Position numbers and translations under genes: made by a program. The notes under the pieces are model-generated. The model had not been told where the DNA came from. It searched no databases and saw only the letters and a program-made list of their open reading frames with translations. Of a stretch of 64,000 nt of DNA, positions 50,174-57,502 are shown one piece after another (the first letter of the stretch is position 1; the number at the start of each line of letters is the position of its first letter). Source of the stretch: JAGVDM01 sp964642315 (lineage in GTDB: Bacteria > Patescibacteriota > Gracilibacteria > Peribacterales > Peribacteraceae); contig CAZXOG010000003.1 of NCBI GenBank assembly GCA_964642315.1, positions 62,001-126,000 on the forward strand. Direction: 5' to 3'.

Positions 50174-50833
50174 ATGCCGCGCCGTAGAGGACCGTCGCTT
50201 CTGCACGTGCTTCGTACGCTCAAGAAGCTATACCCCGAGGCAGCATGCATGCTCAATTGGTCCACGCCGCTCGAGCTTCTTGTTGCGGCGATCCTCTCCG
50301 CGCAGTGCACGGATGTGCGGGTCAACACGGTGACGAAATCGTTGTTCCACAAATATCGTACGCCAGGAGATTACGTTGCTGTGCCGCAGCTGGAACTGGA
50401 ACGGGACGTCCGCTCCTGCGGGACGTACCGCATGAAGGCGAAGGCCATTCAAGCGGCTTGCAGGGTCATCGCAAGCGAATTCGGCGGCAAGGTGCCGCGG
50501 ACAATGCGCGACATGCTGCGGCTCCGCGGAGTCGGCCGCAAGACGGCGGCAGTCGTTTTGGGCACGGCGTATGGAGTCGTCGAAGGCATTCCCATCGACA
50601 CGCACAACATCCGGCTCCTCCGGCGTCTTGGGCTCACGCGGCAACGCACACAGGCGAAGATCGAGCTCGACATGATGCGTAAGACGCCGAAGAAGGATTG
50701 GCTCACGCTCTCGCATCTCATGGTCGCACATGGGAGAGCGATCTGCCATGCAAGGAATCCCGATTGCGAGAAATGTGTGTTTGGCCACACTTGTCCAAGC
50801 TCGAAACTTCGTCCCCGGAAGAATCGGTCATAG
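50174..50833 (+). CDS. nth: Endonuclease III
   Basis: This 219-residue bifunctional DNA glycosylase/AP lyase repairs oxidised pyrimidines. Helix-hairpin-helix LRGVGRKTAAVVLG with catalytic Lys123, Asp142 in IPIDTHN, and a 4Fe-4S motif C-x6-C-x2-C-x5-C (Cys191, 198, 201, 207). The ATG at 50174 is 6 bases after CATACT (50162-50167). The cluster links it to the SUF genes. Confidence 0.96.
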   Translation: MPRRRGPSLLHVLRTLKKLYPEAACMLNWSTPLELLVAAILSAQCTDVRVNTVTKSLFHKYRTPGDYVAVPQLELERDVRSCGTYRMKAKAIQAACRVIASEFGGKVPRTMRDMLRLRGVGRKTAAVVLGTAYGVVEGIPIDTHNIRLLRRLGLTRQRTQAKIELDMMRKTPKKDWLTLSHLMVAHGRAICHARNPDCEKCVFGHTCPSSKLRPRKNRS

Positions 50834-52665
50834 AATTCCTAGACCAGTTCTTCTTGCTGTACTTCACACTCTTCATCGCCGGGTGCCTCACGATTCTCCT
50901 CCCGTGCATTTTGCCGCTTGTTCCAATTGTCCTTGGCGTAAGCGTTGCCGGCAGGAACCCATGGAGACCATTTCTTACCGTATCGGGAATGGTCGTGAGT
51001 TTCGTGGGATTTACGTTCCTCCTCCTTGTTCTTCTCGATCAATTCGTTGATTTTGCCGATTACCTGCGGATTTCCACGTATTACATTCTCTTTCTCTTTG
51101 GCATTGGTTTCCTTATTCATCACCGTTCGGTGGGTGTGCCGCTAGCTGCGTTGGGCGGTTTGTTCTTCCTCGGGAAGGGGTGGATTGCCGTGGTGATTGC
51201 TGCTTTTGTCGGGAGTATGTTTCTGTTATTTGGCCCCCGCGCTGCGTCGAGGATTCAGCAGTTTGGGGCAGATGTGCAGAAGGAGACTCGTAGTGGATTC
51301 GGAGAAGGCCATCCGGTAACTGCATTTATTATAGGGCTTACCATGGGTCTCGTATGGGTTCCCTGTGCCGGGCCTGCGCTCAGTTTCGCGTTTACACTGG
51401 TGCGCGATGAGCCGGGCCCGCGAGCGTTTCTCGCCCTTACTACCTATGGTATTGGCACTGCATTGCCCCTTTTCCTCATAGGCTATGGTGGGCAGGTTGC
51501 AGTCCGCTCCGTTCACGCGGTGAATCGTTTCAGCGGAGTCATCAAGCAGCTTGCCGGCGGCATGCTCGTTTTTACTGCTCTTGCGCTGGCTTCTGATGTA
51601 TTCAAAGACATCGAGATTTTCCTCGTGAACAACACGCCATTCGGGAATATTGGCGTGGATATCGAACAGAGGATTTTCAGCGGTGATATGGAGTCTCCTT
51701 CGGTTTCTTCTTCTTCCCCGTCTTCTGCCATGGGTACCGCGCTTCCCGTTCTTCCCAAAATTGCCCGAGCGCCAGAATTCGCCGGTCTTGGCCCGTGGCA
51801 CAACAGTGGACCGCTCACATTGGCCAATCTACGCGGCAAGATCGTTCTCGTCGATTTTTGGACGTACAGTTGCATCAATTGCATTCGCACTCTCCCCTAC
51901 ATCCAGGAGTACTGGGACAAGTACAGCGGTGTGCCATTCGTTCTTATCGGTGTACATACGCCCGAGTTTGTGTTCGAGAAGAGTGAGCAGAATGTTGCGA
52001 GTGCTATCCGTCGGCACGGTCTCACGTACCCGGTTGCTCAGGATAATGAGTACGGGACATGGCACGCATTCGCAAACCATTACTGGCCAGCGAAGTACCT
52101 CATCGATGCGGATGGATACATCCGTTATACCCATTTTGGAGAGGGGGCATATGACGAAACAGATCTCGCGATTCAATCGCTTCTTGCGGAAATGGGCGTT
52201 CAATCTGATGTGGGGGCTGTTCGATCTGCAGAGGAAGAGACATCACGATCCCGTTCGCCGGAAACATACTTGGGCGCTCGCAGTTGGTCTTCGTTACAGA
52301 ACGGTCCGGCATTCCCTACGGATGCTCCGGTGCATTACGACAATCCGGAAAAAATTCTGCTTCACAGGTATGCGCTTGTCGGTGATTGGCAAATGGTTGG
52401 AGAAGAGCGACAGGTCCTGAAGAGTGCGCAAGGTGAGATCCGTATGCGATTCATCGGCGATGAGATTAACCTGGTCATGGGTGTGGCATCCGGGGGCCCG
52501 GGAGCAAGTGTGAGAGTGGAAGTGGATGATGTGGCAGCGCAATCATTCACCATTGATCGGCACGATCTCTTTGCTCTTTGGGCTGGTGAGTATGGCGAGC
52601 ATGAAATTACTCTGCACATCCAAGGCGAGGGGGCTGAAGCTTATGCATTTACCTTTGGTTCTTAA
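50773..52665 (+). CDS. DipZ-like thiol-disulfide interchange protein (CcdA + thioredoxin + C-terminal domain)
   Basis: This roughly 630-residue protein has a CcdA/DsbD-type membrane domain (first ~260 residues; CLTILLPCILPLVPIVLGV and GLVWVPCAGPALSFAF each carry a redox Cys). A Ser-rich linker follows, then a TlpA-like thioredoxin domain with CINC in WTYSCINCIRTLPY and a C-terminal beta domain (about 500-630). This matches mycobacterial DipZ. It would carry reducing power outward, perhaps to the DsbA-like lipoprotein. The start is unclear: ATG 50773 overlaps nth by about 60 bases; ATA 50830 (overlapping the nth stop as ATAG, 8 bases after GGAAG) and TTG 50854 are alternatives. Slightly AT-richer than its neighbours. 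Confidence 0.87.
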   Translation: MCVWPHLSKLETSSPEESVIEFLDQFFLLYFTLFIAGCLTILLPCILPLVPIVLGVSVAGRNPWRPFLTVSGMVVSFVGFTFLLLVLLDQFVDFADYLRISTYYILFLFGIGFLIHHRSVGVPLAALGGLFFLGKGWIAVVIAAFVGSMFLLFGPRAASRIQQFGADVQKETRSGFGEGHPVTAFIIGLTMGLVWVPCAGPALSFAFTLVRDEPGPRAFLALTTYGIGTALPLFLIGYGGQVAVRSVHAVNRFSGVIKQLAGGMLVFTALALASDVFKDIEIFLVNNTPFGNIGVDIEQRIFSGDMESPSVSSSSPSSAMGTALPVLPKIARAPEFAGLGPWHNSGPLTLANLRGKIVLVDFWTYSCINCIRTLPYIQEYWDKYSGVPFVLIGVHTPEFVFEKSEQNVASAIRRHGLTYPVAQDNEYGTWHAFANHYWPAKYLIDADGYIRYTHFGEGAYDETDLAIQSLLAEMGVQSDVGAVRSAEEETSRSRSPETYLGARSWSSLQNGPAFPTDAPVHYDNPEKILLHRYALVGDWQMVGEERQVLKSAQGEIRMRFIGDEINLVMGVASGGPGASVRVEVDDVAAQSFTIDRHDLFALWAGEYGEHEITLHIQGEGAEAYAFTFGS

Positions 52666-52675
52666 CTCGCTTGTT

Positions 52676-53500
52676 CTATAGCGCGTGTTTCCGCCCCAAG
52701 CTGTCTCGGTGGTACACGCCGAACTCCTTTATTTTCCTGCAGAGCTCGTTCCTCACCACCGGGCCATCGGTGCAGAGGCGGATGCCGAGGGGGTCCACCG
52801 TGCAGTTTCCACAGAGGCCAAAGCCGCACTTCATGTAGCGCTCCAGGGAGAGCTGGCTCGGGATCTTCCGGTCGGCGGCCAGATCGGAGACTGCCTTGAG
52901 CATGCGCTCCGGGCCGCAGGCGAAGATCCAGTGCGGCTTCTTCACGCTCCTGTTTTGCAAACATTCTTCAAGGTGTGCAACGTTGTGCCCCTTGAATCCC
53001 ATTGATCCGTCATCCGTGGAAACGTGCACCTTCGTTTTGCGCAGGGCGCCGAGCTCGCGCACGTAGAGCAGGTTCCCCTTGCTCTTTGCGCCGATGAAAA
53101 CGTCGAGCGAGCAGCCGTCTGCCGCTGCCTGCGCTGCTGCAAAGTACATCGGTGCCGCTCCGTACCCCCCGGCTACGAGCACCAATCGTTCTTTTGGCTT
53201 CCACTGGTAGTGCGTTCCAAATGGGCCGCGCAATCCCACCAGATCTCCCACGGCGCACTCCGCGAGCTTCTTCGTCGTGTCGCCAATTGCGAAGAACGTG
53301 ATTCTGAGCTGCTTGCCGTTATCCTCCGCGACGCTCATCGGCACTTCGTCGACCCCTGGGAGCCACACCATTACGAATTGCCCAGGCTTTGCCCCGAGCG
53401 AAACAGGGAAGGTGAACGTTCGTACATTCTCGGTTTCCCGCTTGATGGCCTTGATTCTGTAGGTCTTCGGAAGCCGACTCTGGAGAGGGATGGTGTGCAT
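52676..53500 (-). CDS. pyrK: Dihydroorotate dehydrogenase electron-transfer subunit PyrK
   Basis: This 274-residue FAD/2Fe-2S protein carries electrons from PyrD to NAD+. FAD region PGQFVMVWLPGVDEVPMSVA, NAD region LVAGGYGAAPMYFA, and cluster Cys225, 230, 233, 243 (KCGFGLCGNC...RLC). The ATG at 53500 fits the family and lies 4 bases after the pyrD stop, indicating a pyrD-pyrK operon. Confidence 0.92.
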   Translation of the reverse strand: MHTIPLQSRLPKTYRIKAIKRETENVRTFTFPVSLGAKPGQFVMVWLPGVDEVPMSVAEDNGKQLRITFFAIGDTTKKLAECAVGDLVGLRGPFGTHYQWKPKERLVLVAGGYGAAPMYFAAAQAAADGCSLDVFIGAKSKGNLLYVRELGALRKTKVHVSTDDGSMGFKGHNVAHLEECLQNRSVKKPHWIFACGPERMLKAVSDLAADRKIPSQLSLERYMKCGFGLCGNCTVDPLGIRLCTDGPVVRNELCRKIKEFGVYHRDSLGRKHAL

Positions 53501-53504
53501 ATGT

Positions 53505-54455
53505 TCACCGTTTAGAAAATCGTCTTGCGAGTTCCTTGTGCATGCCGCCGACAAGTTCACTGATATTCCGCACGCCCTCGGCAGTACACCACGCCTGCAT
53601 TTCGCTACACACCTCGGCAAATACCTTTCCTCCCCGCGTACCTACGGCGGTGCCGATGCCGATGAGCGATGCTCCTGCCAACATGAGTTCCAGAGCATCT
53701 TCTCCCGTATGCACGCCGCCGGTGCCGATGATGGGGAGTTTCCCGTCCGTCGCACCGTACACTTCGGCGATGCATTTTACGGCAATCGGCTTGATGCCGG
53801 GGCCGGAGAGGCCCCCCACCCTATTTGCGAGGATTGGCATCCTGCTGCGCAGATCAATCGCCATGCCGGGGCCGACCGTGTTAATGGCGGTGAATCCGTC
53901 GGCTCCCGCCTCCGCGCACGCGCTTGCGATTGCTGCAATGCTCTCGACGTTCGGCGAGAGCTTAATGAACACGGGGGTTTTGCCGCTCACGGCTTTCACC
54001 GCCTTTGTGACTGCTGCGGCATCCGCTGCCCTGCAGGCAAATGGGCGGCCGAATTCATCTTCCACGTTTGGGCAGCTGATGTTCACCTCGAGAAAATCCG
54101 GCTTGAGCGGGAGGATCTTCTGCGCCGTTTTCGCGTAGCCTTCTACCGATTCGGCGATGATGTTCGCAATGAGGGGAACTGGTTTGTTGCGGTTATAGTC
54201 TCCGATTTCTTCCTGCGCTTTCTCCACGCCGGCATCCGGAACGCCGACCGCATTCAGGGTCCAGTGTTCCGTGGAGATGATCGTGGGGTTCGGATGCCCT
54301 TTGTGTTCCTGGAGCCAGAGGGATTTCGTCGTCACCGCGCCGGCGCCGTTGCGCGCCACCTCCCGCCAGCTGCTTGCAGTGATGCCCCAGATGCCCGATG
54401 CGAGGACGGTGGGATTGCGGAAGCGTACGCCGAGGAGGGTTTGGCTGAGCTCCAC
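53505..54455 (-). CDS. pyrD: Dihydroorotate dehydrogenase, class 1B catalytic subunit
   Basis: This 316-residue FMN barrel enzyme oxidises dihydroorotate to orotate. Catalytic base Cys128 in NISCPN (class 1), FMN loops GTGGVHTGEDALE and GASLIGIGTAV. The start is GTG 54455, 7 bases after CATACT. That hexamer is the end of a 30-base element shared with the gene at 55652. Confidence 0.93.
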   Translation of the reverse strand: MELSQTLLGVRFRNPTVLASGIWGITASSWREVARNGAGAVTTKSLWLQEHKGHPNPTIISTEHWTLNAVGVPDAGVEKAQEEIGDYNRNKPVPLIANIIAESVEGYAKTAQKILPLKPDFLEVNISCPNVEDEFGRPFACRAADAAAVTKAVKAVSGKTPVFIKLSPNVESIAAIASACAEAGADGFTAINTVGPGMAIDLRSRMPILANRVGGLSGPGIKPIAVKCIAEVYGATDGKLPIIGTGGVHTGEDALELMLAGASLIGIGTAVGTRGGKVFAEVCSEMQAWCTAEGVRNISELVGGMHKELARRFSKR

Positions 54456-54462
54456 TGCAGAC

Positions 54463-54492
54463 AGTATGCAGTATTCAGTATAAGGAATACAG
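54463..54492 (-). promoter_or_regulatory. Shared promoter element, copy upstream of pyrD
   Basis: A 30-base block matching 25 of 30 positions with 55678-55707. On the minus strand it runs CTGTATTCC ... CACTGCATACT-like, here with three TACTG units at 5-7 base spacing, and ends in the -10 candidate CATACT. Confidence 0.6.
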
Positions 54493-54521
54493 AGCCATAG
54501 GGTCTCTGTGTGGATTTCTAG

Positions 54522-55652
54522 CTATTCCACAGGGATATCTCTCAATTCGACAATGGCGCCATTCCGGAATTCCTTGAGGGAGTAATCAATACCTACGACG
54601 TCGCCGTTCTCATCGAAGGAGAATGTTCCAGCTGCTCCGTTGTATGCCTCAAGACTGTTCAAGTAGTCACGCATTGCCGGTCCATTGGTGCCCACTGCTT
54701 CAATTGCCGAGAGCAGCACGCCGGCTGCGTCATATGCGACTGTTGCGAAGCTCATGTTCGATTCTGGTTCGCCGTGCTTCTCCCGGAATCTTGCGGCGAA
54801 GGAACCTTCGCCGCCTTCACCGAGGAGAGACGATGTATTGACCATGCGCATTCCTCCCACTGCTTCGGGGGCCAGTGCGCCGAGAGTGGCCGAATCAGCT
54901 ATATCCTGGCTGAGTGCTGGCTGCTGAATTTTCTGCTCTCTTAACTGTTGCATCATTGCGGCGAGAACGGCGTCCGATTGCGGGTTCGGGATGAAGACGT
55001 CGAAATCAACATTCACCAAGCGAGTCATCAATGTGCGGAAATCTTTCGTCTGGGGTTCGACTGTCTCATTGAATACCACGTTTTCTGCTCCAACATCGCG
55101 GATCAGCGCATCGCGCAGCGCTGTCGCGTAGTCCGTATTCTCGGAAAGAATGGCGACTTTCCGCAGGTTTTCCTCTCGCAGGTACTTCGCCATAACTTTT
55201 GTCTTCAGTGCGTCACTTGGGTACGTGCGGAAGACAAATTCCCCTGCGTCCGTGATATCCGGGCTGCTTGATATGGGCGAAATAAGCACAATTTCAGCTG
55301 CTTCTGCCACCGGAGCTGCTGCAAGTGTTTCACCGCTGCATTGCCCCCCAATGATCGCCACAACCTTATCAAGAGCAATGAGCTTCTGTGCCGCGCTTGC
55401 AGCATCAGATCCGGTGCATCGTCCATCTTCAGCAATGAGCGTGATCGTTCTCCCATCAATACCGCCGCTGGCGTTCACCTCATCGATTTTCATCTGCACG
55501 GCTTTCCGTGTGTCTATTCCGTAGGATGCCGCATCGCCCGTCAGCGGTCCGATGTATCCAATCTTTATAGTTTCCTCGGTGGAGTTCCCTGTGAACTGGC
55601 ACGCAGTGAGGGCAATGGCGATTGCGGGAGCGATGGCGAGAAATTTTCTCAT
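54522..55652 (-). CDS. Branched-chain amino-acid-type ABC solute-binding lipoprotein
   Basis: This 376-residue protein has a lipoprotein signal peptide (LTAC, Cys18) and two type I periplasmic-binding lobes (IKIGYIGPLTGDAASYG; VVAIIGGQCSGETLAAAPV). LivJ/AmiC-like folds bind amino acids, amides or act as sensors. No permease or ATPase is adjacent, so it may work with a remote transporter or as a receptor. It shares a promoter element with pyrD; the -10 (55683-55678) is 25 bases before the ATG. Confidence 0.88.
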   Translation of the reverse strand: MRKFLAIAPAIAIALTACQFTGNSTEETIKIGYIGPLTGDAASYGIDTRKAVQMKIDEVNASGGIDGRTITLIAEDGRCTGSDAASAAQKLIALDKVVAIIGGQCSGETLAAAPVAEAAEIVLISPISSSPDITDAGEFVFRTYPSDALKTKVMAKYLREENLRKVAILSENTDYATALRDALIRDVGAENVVFNETVEPQTKDFRTLMTRLVNVDFDVFIPNPQSDAVLAAMMQQLREQKIQQPALSQDIADSATLGALAPEAVGGMRMVNTSSLLGEGGEGSFAARFREKHGEPESNMSFATVAYDAAGVLLSAIEAVGTNGPAMRDYLNSLEAYNGAAGTFSFDENGDVVGIDYSLKEFRNGAIVELRDIPVE

Positions 55653-55677
55653 AGAAGAGCGAGGGAATGTTGAGAAT

Positions 55678-55707
55678 AGTATGCAGTGTTTAGCATGTGG
55701 AATACAG
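55678..55707 (-). promoter_or_regulatory. Shared promoter element, copy upstream of the solute-binding lipoprotein
   Basis: Second copy of the 30-base block (see 54463-54492). GGAATACAG and AGTATGCAGT at its ends (plus-strand reading) are identical in both copies. Confidence 0.6.
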
Positions 55708-55733
55708 GAAACGGAGAAGTGTATCGATGCTCA

Positions 55734-57431
55734 TTATTTCTTTCCTCCTGTCACTGTTTTCATGAACGCGCGGAAGAGCGGGTGCGGCCGATGTGGCCTG
55801 CTCTGGAATTCCGGGTGGAACTGCGATCCCACCATGAAGGGGTGGTCCTTCACTTCCACGATTTCCATGATATTCGTCTCCGGCCATTCACCCGAGAATA
55901 CGAGGCCTTTTGCCTCCAGTTTGCTGCGGAGGCGATTGTTGAATTCGTAGCGGTGCCGATGGCGCTCTGAGATCGTGTCGTCTTGTCTCAGTTGCCCCGC
56001 CTCCGCGTACGCGGCGTAGGCCTTCGTGCCTTTCTTGAGCCTGCAGACGAACGCGCCGAGGCGCAGCGTTCCCCCCTTCGCCTTCCCTTTGTACTGGTCG
56101 GGCAGGAAGTGCACGACGTACTTCCCTTTGGGGATCCTGCCCTCTTCATCGAACTCCTCGCTCGTCATTTTGGGATCCTTGAGGAACGTCCGCGCGAATT
56201 CAATCGCCATGATCTGCGATCCAAGGCAGAGGCCGAGGTAGGGGATCTTCTTCGTCCGCGCGTACCGTGCAGCAGCGATCTTGCCCTCGATCCCGCGCGT
56301 GCCGAATCCGCCCGGCACCACGATGCCCTTGCAACGCTTGAGCTCTGCCCATGCTTCGGGATCATCTTCTTCCAATTTCTGAGACTCCACCCAGACAATT
56401 TCCGCCTTGTGCCCGTGGAAGACCGCGGCGGATTTCAGCGCTTCGATGACGCTCAGGTACGCGTCATCCAGCCCCGTGTATTTCCCCACGAGTGCGATCG
56501 GAACGGATGTCGTTGCCGCCTCGTACCGCTTCTCTCCTTCTTCCCACCTGCTCATATCTGGGCGAAGCGGTCCTAACCCCAGTTTATTCCCGATGATCCG
56601 TGCGACATCGTACTTCTGGAAGTTGAGCGGAACGTCGTAGATAGAGTTCACGGTGAGCGCAGGAACAACTGCTTCGCTCGATACATCGCAGAAGCGGCTG
56701 ATCTTCTCGAGTAGTTCCCGCGGGATGCGGTAATCAGCGCGAGCCAGAATCATATCCGGCTGCAGGCCGATCCGGCGCAGTTCCCGCACGGAGAGCTGCG
56801 TCGGCTTAGTCTTAAGCTCCTTGGAACCCTTGAGGTACGGCAGCAGCGTGAGGTGCACGTGGAAAACGCGGTCCTCCGATTTCATCTGCCGGATTGCTTC
56901 CAGGAATGGTTCTCCCTCGATGTCGCCCACCGTGCCGCCAACTTCCACCATCATGATTTCGGCACCGCTTTTCCTCGCCGCCTCGCGAATGGAATCCTTG
57001 ATGGCGTTCGTGATGTGCGGAACCACCTGGATCGTACCCCCGAGGAAATCCCCGCGGCGCTCCTTGGCGAGCACCTCCGTGTAGATTTTCCCCGTTGTCA
57101 TCGTGGAGAGCTTGCTCATGGGTTCATCGATGAACCGCTCGTAGTGCCCGAGATCGAGATCCGTCTCCGCGCCATCATCCGTGACGTACACCTCGCCGTG
57201 TTGGAACGGGCTCATGGTGCCCGGGTCCACATTGAGGTAGGGATCCAGTTTCTGCACGAATACCTTAAAGCCGCACGCCTTCATGATGGCGCCGATGGAT
57301 GCCGTGGCGATCCCTTTCCCTAAGCTGCTGCACACGCCGCCAGTCACAATAATGAAGCACGGAAAACCAGCGTTCTTCCCTTGGGGGTTCTTACGGTTCT
57401 GCGGTTGTGGCTCCTTGAGGTTCTCTACCAT
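55734..57431 (-). CDS. pyrG: CTP synthase
   Basis: This 565-residue enzyme aminates UTP to CTP with glutamine. Synthetase loop IIVTGGVCSSLGKGIATAS, DPYLNVDPGTMSPFQHGEV, glutaminase Cys in GLCLGSQ and the C-terminal HPEFQSRP. It has about 25 extra residues before the usual start; ATG 57431 is used and GTG 57476 is an alternative. It lies 71 bases downstream of the LOG-fusion gene on the same strand, so the two may be co-transcribed. Confidence 0.95.
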   Translation of the reverse strand: MVENLKEPQPQNRKNPQGKNAGFPCFIIVTGGVCSSLGKGIATASIGAIMKACGFKVFVQKLDPYLNVDPGTMSPFQHGEVYVTDDGAETDLDLGHYERFIDEPMSKLSTMTTGKIYTEVLAKERRGDFLGGTIQVVPHITNAIKDSIREAARKSGAEIMMVEVGGTVGDIEGEPFLEAIRQMKSEDRVFHVHLTLLPYLKGSKELKTKPTQLSVRELRRIGLQPDMILARADYRIPRELLEKISRFCDVSSEAVVPALTVNSIYDVPLNFQKYDVARIIGNKLGLGPLRPDMSRWEEGEKRYEAATTSVPIALVGKYTGLDDAYLSVIEALKSAAVFHGHKAEIVWVESQKLEEDDPEAWAELKRCKGIVVPGGFGTRGIEGKIAAARYARTKKIPYLGLCLGSQIMAIEFARTFLKDPKMTSEEFDEEGRIPKGKYVVHFLPDQYKGKAKGGTLRLGAFVCRLKKGTKAYAAYAEAGQLRQDDTISERHRHRYEFNNRLRSKLEAKGLVFSGEWPETNIMEIVEVKDHPFMVGSQFHPEFQSRPHRPHPLFRAFMKTVTGGKK

Positions 57432-57502
57432 GCACAAGAGGGGCAATCCTGCGGGAGGGGGGAGTGATGTATACACTCACCAAGAGGAGCCCGCCGTGTA
57501 TT

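Noticed and set aside
53490..54500. 336-codon plus-strand frame antisense to pyrD
   Set aside because: Its product is Ala/Arg/His/Cys-rich shadow sequence; pyrD motifs are intact on the other strand.
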